DNA from: Actinomycetota bacterium
GTDB taxonomy: Bacteria; Actinomycetota; Actinomycetes; S36-B12
Direction: 5' to 3'
Length of the DNA stretch: 40,347 nucleotides
Assembly (NCBI GenBank): GCA_005798555.1
Contig: SYJA01000041.1
Location: forward strand, 1 to 40,347
Position 1 is the first letter of the stretch. Every line of letters begins with the position of its first letter. Both the position numbers and the translations under genes were made by a program. Positions 8,773 to 17,526 of the stretch are shown here, one piece after another. The notes beneath the pieces were generated by a model. The model searched no databases, was not told the origin of the DNA, and was given only the letters and a program-made list of their open reading frames with translations.

Positions 8773-10147
8773 GGATGCCCTACTCGCGGCGTGTGAAGCG
8801 GCACTGGCGGATGGCGACGTAGTCACTGATCCAGACCGCCTGCCCACCTATGCCCGGGATAGATCTACCGGGTCGCAGGCCGGTGAGCCGATCGCCGTTG
8901 TCTTTCCGCGCTCAACCGAGCAGGTCAGTGCCATCATGAAAGCCGCGCACGAGTATCGGATCCCGGTGGTGCCGAGGGGCGCGGGTTCGGGGTTGTCCGG
9001 TGGGTCGAATGCTATCGACGGCTCACTTATCGTCTGCGTGGAAAAGATGAGTGAGGTGCTAACTGTCGATGCAGGCAATGGCTATGTTGAAACACAGCCC
9101 GGGATTTTCAACACCGACTTACGCGAGCAGGTGGCAAAGCATGGGCTTTGGTATGCCCCGGACCCGGCGAGCAAGGATTTCTGTTCAATCGGTGGCAATG
9201 TGAACACCAACGCGGGTGGCCTGTGCTGCGTGAAGTACGGGGTTACTCGCGATTCGGTCCTCGGGCTCGAAGTCGTACTGGCCGACGGTCGGGTAACGCG
9301 AATCGGGCGTCGAACCATCAAAGGTGTTGCTGGCTACGATCTAACCGGGTTGATGGTCGGCAGCGAGGGCACCCTTGGCATCGTGACGATGGCACGCCTT
9401 AAGTTGCGTGCGCCGCCGCCCCCACCCACAACCGCGGTTGCGGTATTCGCCGATGTCGGTGCAGCGGGCCTAGCGGTTGAGCAGATCATGGCACGATTGA
9501 CCCCGAGCATGCTTGAGTTGATGGATCAGGCGACCATCACCGCGGTGGAAACTTGGCGCCCGATGGGTCTAGATACGTCAGCCGGGGCATTGTTAATCGC
9601 CCAGACCGATGCTGCCGGCAGCGCAGGCGTTGCTGAGGCTGACCTGCTGCTCGAAATTTGCGAGCGCAATGGTGCCTCAGAGGCTTATCGGTCTGAGGAT
9701 CTTGAGCAAGCCGAAATGCTCGTAGGCGCCCGGCGAATGGCGATCCCCGCCCTGGAGATGATGGGTGATTGGCTCCTTGACGACATCGCGGTGCCACGGT
9801 CACAACTAGCGCAGGCGATGATCATGATCACGGAGATCGCGCAGCGCAATGACGTCTTCATCGGCACCTTCGGCCACGCCGGTGACGGCAACCTGCATCC
9901 GACGATTGTGGTACCGCGCGGTGACGAAGAGGCTGCGGCTCGCGCGATGGTCGCCTTCAATGAGATTCTTGACGTTGCGCTAAAAGTCGGTGGCACGGTA
10001 ACCGGTGAACATGGCATCGGCACACTGAAGCGCGCCCATCTTGCCCTCGAACTCGATGAGGTAGCGATCGATTTGCATTCGCGCGTGAAATCCGCCTGGG
10101 ATCCGCTGGGCATATTGAACCCCGGAAAGGCACTGCCGCGTTGGTAG
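8762..10147 (+). CDS. glcD: FAD-linked 2-hydroxyacid oxidase/dehydrogenase (GlcD / D-lactate dehydrogenase type)
   Basis: A 461-residue protein with an N-terminal FAD_binding_4 (PCMH) domain, PRGAGSGLSGGSNA near residues 60-75 being the pyrophosphate-binding loop, and a C-terminal FAD-oxidase domain containing the metal- and substrate-binding signature FGHAGDGNLHP and the conserved GEHGIG motif near the end. This architecture fits glycolate oxidase subunit GlcD and D-lactate dehydrogenases, which oxidise 2-hydroxyacids to 2-ketoacids. The GTG at 8762 inside the cupin stop region is preferred; an upstream in-frame start at 8654 would add 36 residues that are the cupin gene read out of frame. 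GlcE and GlcF partners are not adjacent, so a single-subunit D-lactate-type enzyme is at least as likely. Confidence 0.88.
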   Translation: MIDEDALLAACEAALADGDVVTDPDRLPTYARDRSTGSQAGEPIAVVFPRSTEQVSAIMKAAHEYRIPVVPRGAGSGLSGGSNAIDGSLIVCVEKMSEVLTVDAGNGYVETQPGIFNTDLREQVAKHGLWYAPDPASKDFCSIGGNVNTNAGGLCCVKYGVTRDSVLGLEVVLADGRVTRIGRRTIKGVAGYDLTGLMVGSEGTLGIVTMARLKLRAPPPPPTTAVAVFADVGAAGLAVEQIMARLTPSMLELMDQATITAVETWRPMGLDTSAGALLIAQTDAAGSAGVAEADLLLEICERNGASEAYRSEDLEQAEMLVGARRMAIPALEMMGDWLLDDIAVPRSQLAQAMIMITEIAQRNDVFIGTFGHAGDGNLHPTIVVPRGDEEAAARAMVAFNEILDVALKVGGTVTGEHGIGTLKRAHLALELDEVAIDLHSRVKSAWDPLGILNPGKALPRW

Positions 10148-10160
10148 GTACTTGATCGGG

Positions 10161-13010
10161 TTATTCAAGTCGGATATTGGGCAGCACTCGGCCGAGCCAA
10201 CGTGGCACCCACCAGTTGGCTTTACCGAATAGGGTCATCAAAGATGGCACCAAAATTAGTCGGATGATGAAGGCGTCAATTAATACGGCAGAAGCGAGAG
10301 CTACCCCGAACAATTTAATGGCGCCAATAGGTGTTGGCACGAAAGACAGGAACACACTCGTCATGATCGCGGCGGCCGCGACAACAACGCGCCCAGAGCC
10401 GGCTAATCCAAGGCGTACCGAGAGCGAATTATCTTGAGAGGTAGCCCACTCTTCACGCATGCGCGAAACCAAGAAGACGTGATAATCCATCGAGAGGCCA
10501 AAGAGTGCGGCGAACACCATGATGGGCAAGAAGGGCAGGATCGGGCCGGTGCCGGTGACTCCCAGGATCGAATCACCAAATCCCAATTGAAATACCGCAA
10601 CAGTGATGCCCAATGCTCCAGCGAAGCTAAGTAGTGAGGTTAGAGCGGCGGTTAACGGGATGAGCAGCGAGTGGAAGAGCAGCATTAGTGCGATGAAGCC
10701 CAAGCCGACGACGAGAAGCAGGAACACCGGCAGTGCGGCCGTTAATCGGGTGGTGAAGTCCTCCGCGACGGCTTGGGTGCCGCCCACATAAATATGCGTC
10801 CCAGTTTCAGCTAAAAGTTTTGGTGCGGTTTCGGTGCGAATTAGATCCAGCAGGGCGCCGGTTGCAGGATCGGAGGGCGCGGTGCCTGGCTGAATGATTA
10901 CCGACGTGACTGTGCCGCCGGATCCGAATACCGATTTATCTAGTTTGAGGATCGGCATCATGCCTGAGGAGGGAATGGTTTGTGCTACCCCCGGTGTCGC
11001 CTCCAGTGCCGCGATGGTTTTGCCCAGGGCATCGAAGTCATCCTTACTTGCAGTCTCGACCGCGAGGAAGAAGGGCCCGTTCACCCCGGGGCCGAAGCCT
11101 TCGGCCAGGAGATCAAAACCGATCCGCTGCGGGCTGCCGCTTGCGGCGCTCGAATCATCCGGAAAGCCCAACCGCATTGAGGTGGCCGGGAAGGCCAGAC
11201 CGCCCAAGATGGCAAGGGCAATCAGCGCAGGGATGACCGGTTTGCGCTGCAGGAGTTTTCCGTAGGTGTTCCAGCGTGAGGTTTGCGGATCGAAATCCTG
11301 TGGGTGCCTAGCCCATGGGGCGCGCAGGCTGAGGGCGCGGGCCCCCAGCAGCGACAGCAGTGCAGGCAGCATGACAAGGGCTGACAGCAGCACCAGCAGC
11401 ACGGATACCGCTGCGGCAAGGGCTAGCCCATTGAAGAAGTTGATGTCGAGCACGAACATACCGAGCAGCGCGATGATGACGGTTGACCCGGCGAACAGTA
11501 CGGCCTTGCCGGCGGTGCCCACCGCCGACAGGGCAGCGTCCTTCGGCGCCAATTGTGATCTAACACCTTGGTTGAATCTATTTAGGATGAAAAGTGCATA
11601 GTCAATCCCGACGCCAAGGCCGATCATCGCAGCCAGCGTAGGCGCAAATGATGCAACGTCGACGAGGTGCGCCACTACCAAGATCATTAACTGCCCAGCG
11701 ACCAAGCCGGTTACGGCGACAAAGATGGGTAGGCCCGCGGCGACAAGTGACCCGAATGCGAGAAGCAAAATGATGATTGCGGCAAGTAGGCCAATGACCT
11801 GTGAGGTATCGGGTCCGAGCCCGGCGGCGTCAAGCACCGCCCCGGAGCCACCGACCACCAAAGCCGGTGTGCTACCACCCTTGACTATTGCTTCAACCTG
11901 AGCGGACTGAACGGTCGAAGGTGTGGTGCTGTTCAGCGTTACGGTTGCGTAGGCCACCTTGTCATCAGGTGAGATTGCCGTGATCACCTTTTGGGTGGCG
12001 GCCGCGGCTTTTTCGACGACCTTTATCTCGGTCTTGACTTTATCCATTGCGGCAATGGCCTTGGCGACGTCTTTGGGTAAGCCTGCCGCGAGCGCGGCGA
12101 GCTTTTTCGGGTCCGCCTTGGCGAGATCCTTCAGGACTTCCGGTGGCAATCTCGCAAACTGCGCCAGATCACCGAATCCCTTGGTGACCGCATCGATTTC
12201 AGATCTGGTGATCCCCACCAGGAAGGACAGGTCCTCGGGTGTCAATTTCGCGAGCGCATCCAATGTCGGCTTCGAGGCGTTAGCGAATGGCTTCAGCGCG
12301 GGCCATTTGGCGACCAGTGCAGCAAGGTCTGCCGCCGGCAGGTTCACGAACACATCTAGGCCGCCCACCGCAATCAAGGCGATCTTGATATCAGTCGCGT
12401 TGAGTCCAACAAGGAATTTGAGGTCAGCCGGGGTGATAGCCGCGAGGGCATCAAGTACCGGGCGTGGGGCGGAAGCGAGGCGCGCGATCTCGGGGAGAGC
12501 CCGGCCAATGGCCGCTAGCTTGGCCGGGTCAGTCTTTTCGATTGGCGCCAGCGAGTTCAGGGCATCGACGGCTGCATTGATCTTGTCCTCGGGTATCTTG
12601 GTGACTTTCGAGATTTCGGCTCGTGCCGCCTGCTGCGCCGCCTTGCGAAAATCCACCGGCATAGCAGTTGGGCACTTGGTGCCGAAATTCTTGCCGTAAG
12701 GGCCGGCAACGCATTCGGTGAAGGGCAGGGCGGCTAGTGCTTTGAGGGTGGGCTCAATCGCCGACTTGGTGGCGTCTGCGGTAACCGATGAATCAGGAGT
12801 GGACCAAACCACCTTGAAACTTGAGGTAGTCGATGGCTTACTGGCTAAGGCGGTGAGCATGTTTTGTGCGGTGGTTGAGGAAGCACCGGGCAGGGCGAAG
12901 CTGTCGTTGAAGGTCCCGGCAAAGCGCACCGCGCCGAAGCCGATAAGCACGATGAGCAGTACCCAGGTGATAAGTGCTTGCACCGGGTGATTGACGGCCC
13001 AGCGGCTCAT
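10161..13010 (-). CDS. MMPL-family transporter 2 with repeat-bearing external domain
   Basis: A 949-residue RND/MMPL transporter: N-terminal helix (about 10-30), an unusually long first external region (about 32-400), membrane block, second external domain, second membrane block. Asp-Tyr proton-relay pairs are present (D470-Y471 and D842-Y843). The first external region holds an internal duplication of about 64 residues (about 183-246 and 247-312; PVLDALAAITPADLKFLVGL against PTLDALAKLTPEDLSFLVGI), not a usual MMPL feature. Translation is driven by a near-perfect Shine-Dalgarno sequence, GGAGGTGATC just before the ATG, and the gene is 46 bp downstream of the preceding gene in a likely operon with a saccharopine-dehydrogenase-like reductase. 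Substrate unknown, probably an envelope lipid or other hydrophobic compound. Confidence 0.9.
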   Translation of the reverse strand: MSRWAVNHPVQALITWVLLIVLIGFGAVRFAGTFNDSFALPGASSTTAQNMLTALASKPSTTSSFKVVWSTPDSSVTADATKSAIEPTLKALAALPFTECVAGPYGKNFGTKCPTAMPVDFRKAAQQAARAEISKVTKIPEDKINAAVDALNSLAPIEKTDPAKLAAIGRALPEIARLASAPRPVLDALAAITPADLKFLVGLNATDIKIALIAVGGLDVFVNLPAADLAALVAKWPALKPFANASKPTLDALAKLTPEDLSFLVGITRSEIDAVTKGFGDLAQFARLPPEVLKDLAKADPKKLAALAAGLPKDVAKAIAAMDKVKTEIKVVEKAAAATQKVITAISPDDKVAYATVTLNSTTPSTVQSAQVEAIVKGGSTPALVVGGSGAVLDAAGLGPDTSQVIGLLAAIIILLLAFGSLVAAGLPIFVAVTGLVAGQLMILVVAHLVDVASFAPTLAAMIGLGVGIDYALFILNRFNQGVRSQLAPKDAALSAVGTAGKAVLFAGSTVIIALLGMFVLDINFFNGLALAAAVSVLLVLLSALVMLPALLSLLGARALSLRAPWARHPQDFDPQTSRWNTYGKLLQRKPVIPALIALAILGGLAFPATSMRLGFPDDSSAASGSPQRIGFDLLAEGFGPGVNGPFFLAVETASKDDFDALGKTIAALEATPGVAQTIPSSGMMPILKLDKSVFGSGGTVTSVIIQPGTAPSDPATGALLDLIRTETAPKLLAETGTHIYVGGTQAVAEDFTTRLTAALPVFLLLVVGLGFIALMLLFHSLLIPLTAALTSLLSFAGALGITVAVFQLGFGDSILGVTGTGPILPFLPIMVFAALFGLSMDYHVFLVSRMREEWATSQDNSLSVRLGLAGSGRVVVAAAAIMTSVFLSFVPTPIGAIKLFGVALASAVLIDAFIIRLILVPSLMTLFGKANWWVPRWLGRVLPNIRLE

Positions 13011-13056
13011 TGATCACCTCCACCTCGCTGGCGGAACCGCCGGCTACCTGCAAATC

Positions 13057-14010
13057 TTAGGGGGGCGGATACTTCCTAGTGAAAGCCCGGTCTGCGTATC
13101 GCGTTGCCGCATCAGTTTCTTCATGGTTCGCCATCGGCACCTGCGCTCCAGCGGCCACCAAGGCTGATAACCCCAGGCTTAGATCGGCCCGCAGGGGTTG
13201 GGCACGCGCGGCGATTAGTCGTTGCTGCTCAACATAGTCGCGCCGACCCTCGGCAGTTTCAATGCAAATCGGCTCATACCCAAGGTCAATCAGGTCATAG
13301 GGGGCGGCACGCATGTCCAAGGTTCTGGCGATGCGGGCCAACTCGAAGCAATCGGCAATCAGCTCACTCCTGATGAACGGGCTGAACCACATCGCATACT
13401 TATAGAGATCCATATTGGCATGCAGGCACCCGGGTTGCTCAAGGTCAGGCTGGCTTTCGCGGCTGGGCTCAAAGCTGTTAAGTGGCGTTGCCGCCTTTGT
13501 GAAGAATCGGTAGGCGTCAATATGTGTGCAGCGGAGCCCGAGCTCATCGACGGTGGCGATGAGCTCGGCGCTTGTGACACGAAGTGGATAACTGGAGTGT
13601 CGAGCCTCGGGGGTCTGGTAGACCATCGCCCACTCATGAAGGCCGAAACAATTTAGTTGTGCGGGTTTAGCGCTTGTCCCGGCGAGTAATCGAATCACCA
13701 AGTCCAGTCGGTGCGCTTTCGCCTCGAGCTGACCAATGTCGGTCGTGATGCCGTTGGCATCGTTATTGAGTCGCCGGTACGCGGGATGCGGGTCGAATTC
13801 CGTGACATCGCCTTGGAGCTCAACCCCGTGGCCGGGGTGCCAAGACAGGAGCTTATTGACCGAATACGGGTAGTAGTCGAACAGGAAGTCATCGACTGGA
13901 TGTGAAAGGCCGAGTTTTTTCCTCTCCAGGCGTGGGGTGACCCAAGGCAAGACGCGCTCGGTGTGGGCGAGCTGGCGGATCCGCCACTGCGGTTCCAAGA
14001 GCACGATCAT
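13057..14010 (-). CDS. Uncharacterised conserved actinobacterial protein (often labelled 3-methyladenine DNA glycosylase-like)
   Basis: A 317-residue soluble protein. From memory of similar actinobacterial sequences, the pattern HPVDDFLFDYYPY near the N-terminus and CFGLHEWAMVYQ in the middle mark a conserved family that databases frequently name 3-methyladenine DNA glycosylase, though I see no helix-hairpin-helix DNA-glycosylase motif and would not trust that function. Several conserved His and Asp residues (HEWAMVY, CTHIDAYRFF, CLHANMDLYKYAMWFSPF) could form a metal or active site. Its ATG overlaps the stop of the upstream saccharopine-dehydrogenase-like gene by 4 bp, and an MMPL transporter follows, so it is co-expressed with putative lipid functions. 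Confidence 0.75.
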   Translation of the reverse strand: MIVLLEPQWRIRQLAHTERVLPWVTPRLERKKLGLSHPVDDFLFDYYPYSVNKLLSWHPGHGVELQGDVTEFDPHPAYRRLNNDANGITTDIGQLEAKAHRLDLVIRLLAGTSAKPAQLNCFGLHEWAMVYQTPEARHSSYPLRVTSAELIATVDELGLRCTHIDAYRFFTKAATPLNSFEPSRESQPDLEQPGCLHANMDLYKYAMWFSPFIRSELIADCFELARIARTLDMRAAPYDLIDLGYEPICIETAEGRRDYVEQQRLIAARAQPLRADLSLGLSALVAAGAQVPMANHEETDAATRYADRAFTRKYPPP

Positions 14011-15176
14011 GTGTCAACCGGCACTAGACCCATGTCGGCGCAGCCGCGTACCAGGGCCTCAAGTCCGAAGGCATCAACGGGGCCGCAGGCACCACCACTT
14101 AATGCGGGGCGCACCAAACACATGGCTGCGGCCCACGCGAGTAATTCGGCCGTCAAGGCATAGGGCGACGGGCCGGTCACCTGCACCCGCGAAAGCGGGC
14201 GCCCGACGCCATCGAAGGTTCGGGCCACGGCGATCGAGGTGTTGGTATCGCGTTGGCGTTTCGTGGGCCCTTGACCGGTGGCATCGCCGACCGCGGACCG
14301 AAGGCCCCGGTGCATGAGGTTGCCAAGCCCCGGCACCTGAGCAACTGCGCTGATCGCACTGCTTGCGGCACTTGCCACCCGGGTGGCTTTGCCGGCCCAA
14401 CCCAGATAGACGCCAACATCTTGCACTGACTGGTCAAATCGGGGGAGCGCGAAATGTTCGCTGCCACCTACGGACAGCCCAGCATGGGGCTTACCGTCGA
14501 CGTTGAAACTGCTGGTGCTCCGCGCACTGCGTTCGGTGCCGATGCCACCGTGCTGAAAAGCGAATGACGGTGCCAGCATGATTGCGGCGGCACTTGCTTT
14601 AGTGCCACTGCTCATGCCGAAACTCTCGCCGCCGACGAAGTAGCCAATCTCGACTCGTGTTGGCACCGCGCCCATGGCTCGAGCTCGTTGCAACGCGAGT
14701 GCGCCGGCGAGATTGCCTGGCACGTAGTCGTAGCCGAAGGCGGTTAGCAGGCGGGCCCCGGTTGCGTGGGCCTGCACCCCGTACGTTTGGAATACCTCAC
14801 GGACAAATGGCGGTTCGCCGGTGGAGTCGACATAACTAGCGCCGGCATTGATCGCCGCGGTGATCGCCGGGGCGCCAAGGCGGGTGAAGGGCCCGACCGT
14901 GGACACCAGCACATCAGCGGGTGCAGTCAGGAGCGCGTTGACGCTGGTTTGGTCGCCGACCTCGGCAACCTGCCAGGTGGGGGCGGCATTGATCGGTGCG
15001 TAGGGCGCCAACTCGGCTACCAACTCGGTCAAGGCGGCCGAAGAGCGCCCGGCTAGGACCGGCGCCAATCCGGCGCGCACCATTGACTCGGCGGTAAGTC
15101 GCCCGGTGTAGCCGGTGGCGCCAAAGAGCACCACCCGCCCGCTGCCCGCTAGGTGCCGGCCGACTTGGGTGTTCAT
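14007..15176 (-). CDS. Saccharopine-dehydrogenase-like NAD(P)-binding reductase (trans-acting enoyl reductase type)
   Basis: A 389-residue protein with an N-terminal Rossmann fold, VVLFGATGYTGRLTAESM (residues 15-32) being the dinucleotide-binding turn, then GRSSAALTEL and STVGPF typical of the saccharopine dehydrogenase family. In mycobacteria members of this family (Rv2953) act as trans-acting enoyl reductases in dimycocerosate and phenolglycolipid synthesis, beside MMPL exporters. Here too it heads an operon that ends with an MMPL transporter, so a lipid-reduction role is a reasonable inference, not a demonstrated one. True saccharopine dehydrogenase is unlikely given the operon. It is divergent from the class III aminotransferase with a 40-bp gap. 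Confidence 0.82.
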   Translation of the reverse strand: MNTQVGRHLAGSGRVVLFGATGYTGRLTAESMVRAGLAPVLAGRSSAALTELVAELAPYAPINAAPTWQVAEVGDQTSVNALLTAPADVLVSTVGPFTRLGAPAITAAINAGASYVDSTGEPPFVREVFQTYGVQAHATGARLLTAFGYDYVPGNLAGALALQRARAMGAVPTRVEIGYFVGGESFGMSSGTKASAAAIMLAPSFAFQHGGIGTERSARSTSSFNVDGKPHAGLSVGGSEHFALPRFDQSVQDVGVYLGWAGKATRVASAASSAISAVAQVPGLGNLMHRGLRSAVGDATGQGPTKRQRDTNTSIAVARTFDGVGRPLSRVQVTGPSPYALTAELLAWAAAMCLVRPALSGGACGPVDAFGLEALVRGCADMGLVPVDT

Positions 15177-15216
15177 AGGTAATGACGTTACGGCACCGAT
15201 GCCCTAATCTTGCAAA

Positions 15217-16602
15217 GTGACCGATGGCCCCCCCTCCGCAATGTGGCACCCATTCGCCGATATGTCGGCGGTGGCCGGCCACGATTTCGTCATCACCTCC
15301 GGGCAGGGGGCCCATGTCACCGCCGCTGATGGCCGCACCTACCTGGATTCAACGGCTGCCCTGTGGTACTGCAATGTCGGTCACGGGCGCACCGAGATCG
15401 CCGATGCGGCGGCCGCGCAGATGCGCGCGATTGCCTCGTATTCCTCCTTCGGTGATTATGCGACCCAGCCAACCCTTGAGCTGGCTGACCGCCTCGCGGC
15501 ACTTTCCGGGCTAGCAGATGCAAAAGTATTTTTCACCTCCGGTGGCAGTGACGCCGTTGATACGGCACTCAAAATGGTCAGCCGGTACTGGTCGTTACTC
15601 GGTGAGCCGAAGCGGACTCGAATAATTGCGCGACACCGTTCATATCACGGTATGCATGTTGCGGGGACTTCACTCGGCGGGATCCCGGCGAATCGTGATG
15701 GCCACGGTGAGCCAGATCCCAAAATCCAAAACGTGGCTTGGGATGATGCCGAAGCGCTGGCGCAAGAGATCGACGCCATCGGGTCGGAGAATGTCGCAGC
15801 GTTCTTCTGCGAACCGGTTATTGGGGCGGGCGGGGTCTACCCACCACCTGATGGCTACCTGGCGCGGGTGCGAGATATCTGCAAGGAGCGTGGGGTCCTA
15901 CTGGTCGCCGATGAAGTTATCTGCGGGTACGGCCGCACCGGGTCCATGTTTGCCTCGCAACGCTGGGATATGCAACCGGATCTGATCTTGACCGCCAAGG
16001 GCCTCACCTCGGGCTACCTGCCGATGGGGGCGGTGCTGGTCAGCGGCCATATTGCTGAGCCATTCTGGAATACCCCGGGGCTGGTCTGGCGGCACGGCTA
16101 CACCTACTCCGGGCATGCGACCGCGGCTGTTGTTGCGAGCGTGAACCTAGACATCATTGAGCGGGAGCAACTCGTTGAGCGCGTCGCTGACCTGGCCCCG
16201 GTGCTTTCGGCCGCGCTAAACCCGTTAGCCGGGCACAGTCATGTGGCCGACGTGCGCACCATCGGGCTACTGGGAGCCGTGCAATTGCGCCCCGAAATCA
16301 TCAAGGACGACCCAACCATCGGCGCCCGGCTGGTGCGAGCCGCCCGCTCGCGCGGGGTGCTAACCAGGTTGTTGGCCGACGGTGGCCTGCAGGTTTCGCC
16401 GCCGTTTGTGATCACCCGCGAAGAGCTACACGCGATGGGCCGGGCTTTTGATGAGTCACTCGCCGAGGTGGGCTCCACCCGAGCCAACCCGGTTCAGCTA
16501 ACTGCCCACCTGCTGCCGGATGTTACCTCCGACGAGTCCGGCGGCTTTGCTTCAAGTGATAGTCGGCTGCTTGCTGAGGTGCCGCCGCATCACGGGGCGT
16601 GA
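15217..16602 (+). CDS. Class III (omega) aminotransferase
   Basis: A 461-residue PLP-dependent enzyme of aminotransferase class III. Visible landmarks are the N-terminal WHPFADM, FFTSGGSDAVDTALKM (105-120, phosphate-binding SGG), SYHGMHVAG, the acidic PLP-ring residue D232 in VADEVICGYGRTG, and the Schiff-base Lys K261 in LTAKGLTSGYLPMGAVL. The family transfers amino groups between omega-amino compounds and pyruvate or 2-oxoglutarate; the substrate cannot be told here. The GTG start at 15217 is preceded at exactly 6 nt by TAATCT (15205-15210) with a -35-like aTGACG, consistent with a leaderless mRNA. The 3' end overlaps mscL by 13 bp in convergent orientation. Confidence 0.88.
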   Translation: MTDGPPSAMWHPFADMSAVAGHDFVITSGQGAHVTAADGRTYLDSTAALWYCNVGHGRTEIADAAAAQMRAIASYSSFGDYATQPTLELADRLAALSGLADAKVFFTSGGSDAVDTALKMVSRYWSLLGEPKRTRIIARHRSYHGMHVAGTSLGGIPANRDGHGEPDPKIQNVAWDDAEALAQEIDAIGSENVAAFFCEPVIGAGGVYPPPDGYLARVRDICKERGVLLVADEVICGYGRTGSMFASQRWDMQPDLILTAKGLTSGYLPMGAVLVSGHIAEPFWNTPGLVWRHGYTYSGHATAAVVASVNLDIIEREQLVERVADLAPVLSAALNPLAGHSHVADVRTIGLLGAVQLRPEIIKDDPTIGARLVRAARSRGVLTRLLADGGLQVSPPFVITREELHAMGRAFDESLAEVGSTRANPVQLTAHLLPDVTSDESGGFASSDSRLLAEVPPHHGA

Positions 16603-16967
16603 TTTTGTTTCAGCTGGTCGCGGATCTCAGTGAGCAGTTTGACATCGGCGGGCGTGGCATCCACGGCGCCTTGACCGGTCTTCTTTCGATATGAGTTCAT
16701 CGGCACGACGAAGATGAAGTAGATGACCGTCAAGGTAATGATGAAAGTTATTAGCGCGTTCAGCATCATGGTGATGTCGATGACTTGATCGCGCACCGTG
16801 AGCTGGCCGACGTCAATGCCGCCACCCAAGAAGATTCCGACAATAGGATTGATTAGGGCCTTGGAAAATGCGCCGACCAGAGTTGAGAAGGCAGCACCTA
16901 CCACAAATGCAACAGCCAGGTCGATGACATTGCCGCGCAGCACGAACTCTCGAAACCCCTTAAACAC
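16590..16967 (-). CDS. mscL: Large-conductance mechanosensitive channel MscL
   Basis: A 125-residue channel of typical MscL length. The N-terminal FKGFREFVLRGNVIDLAVAFVVG is the amphipathic helix plus pore-lining TM1 of the family, with the periplasmic loop near 48-60, TM2 from about 64-88, and a cytoplasmic helix ending TEIRDQLKQ. It forms homopentamers in the plasma membrane and opens on hypo-osmotic shock. The start GTG at 16967 has a good ribosome binding site, AGGAGG, 4 nt upstream. The gene converges on the aminotransferase and overlaps it by 13 bp. The position fits the conserved mscL-SAF-fmdB-fthC-galU actinobacterial block. Confidence 0.97.
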   Translation of the reverse strand: MFKGFREFVLRGNVIDLAVAFVVGAAFSTLVGAFSKALINPIVGIFLGGGIDVGQLTVRDQVIDITMMLNALITFIITLTVIYFIFVVPMNSYRKKTGQGAVDATPADVKLLTEIRDQLKQNHAP

Positions 16968-17012
16968 TTGGCCTCCTAGGTAAATGTTGCGATTACCTCT
17001 ACCAAGGTACCG

Positions 17013-17468
17013 CTAGCGCGGGCTGGTGGGATGCAAGGCGAAGGTGAGCTCGCCGCTCCCGGTCGCGCCGGCTATTCTCAGGGCGGTTAACTCATCGACC
17101 GCGACGAGAACGATAGCTGACGCCGCCGACATAAACCCACCACCGGCCGGCACCCCCAACACCAGCGCACCGCGGGCCACCGTGGAGGCGGTGCCACTTT
17201 CGGAAATGGCGATGACGTCGATGACATCTCCTAGATGCAGTAGGCCGGCGGCGGCAGGTGGGGATAGGGGTACCGGTATTGCCAGCTCGCCTTGAACCAA
17301 GGCGGCGATGGGGCCACCGGCGACGGCAGCTGAAGGTGTACCTGCTGAGCGGACCGAGCCCAAGGCCAGGAGGACAGCCAGGGCGGCGCAGGAGGCGGCA
17401 ATGAAGCGGCGATGGCGCCGGATGAATCGTGCTGGGGCACCAGCTCGAAGTTTGTGCAGGTCAACCAT
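17013..17468 (-). CDS. SAF-domain (CpaB/RcpC-like) membrane-anchored protein
   Basis: A 151-residue protein with a basic N-terminus (RFIRRHRRF), one membrane-spanning segment at about residues 24-44, and an external region with the SAF/RcpC pattern: AIPVPLSPPAAAGLLHLGDVIDV near 67-90, then a second strand pair ending ALHPTSPR. RcpC/CpaB proteins assemble Flp pili, but in this conserved actinobacterial position (between mscL and the FmdB-like gene) the protein is an orphan with no pilus genes nearby, so the function is unknown. TAGCCT (17475-17480) lies 6 nt upstream of the ATG. Confidence 0.8.
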   Translation of the reverse strand: MVDLHKLRAGAPARFIRRHRRFIAASCAALAVLLALGSVRSAGTPSAAVAGGPIAALVQGELAIPVPLSPPAAAGLLHLGDVIDVIAISESGTASTVARGALVLGVPAGGGFMSAASAIVLVAVDELTALRIAGATGSGELTFALHPTSPR

Positions 17469-17507
17469 GGGCGAAGGCTAAGCAAAATCCGGTACCCGTG
17501 CGATTAG

Positions 17508-17516
17508 TTATCCACA
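17508..17516 (+). other. Single perfect DnaA-box match (TTATCCACA)
   Basis: The nonamer TTATCCACA matches the DnaA-box consensus in the short gap between the SAF gene and the FmdB-like gene. It stands alone, with no second box, no AT-rich unwinding region and no dnaA or dnaN nearby, so it is at most an isolated DnaA-binding site, not an origin. Confidence 0.3.
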
Positions 17517-17526
17517 GGGGTTAGCC

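Noticed and set aside
10150-10170. Bidirectional terminator between the glcD-like and MMPL-2 genes
   Set aside because: ACTTGA...TCAAGT is only a 6-bp AT-rich stem with a 9-nt loop partly inside the MMPL-2 stop region; too weak to call.
11959-12699. 246-residue plus-strand open frame
   Set aside because: Lies wholly opposite the MMPL-2 gene; Ala/Ser-rich composition is what the complement of its Ala-rich external domain produces.
17508-17516. Replication origin from the DnaA box
   Set aside because: A single TTATCCACA with no cluster of boxes, no AT-rich region and no dnaA, dnaN or parAB genes.
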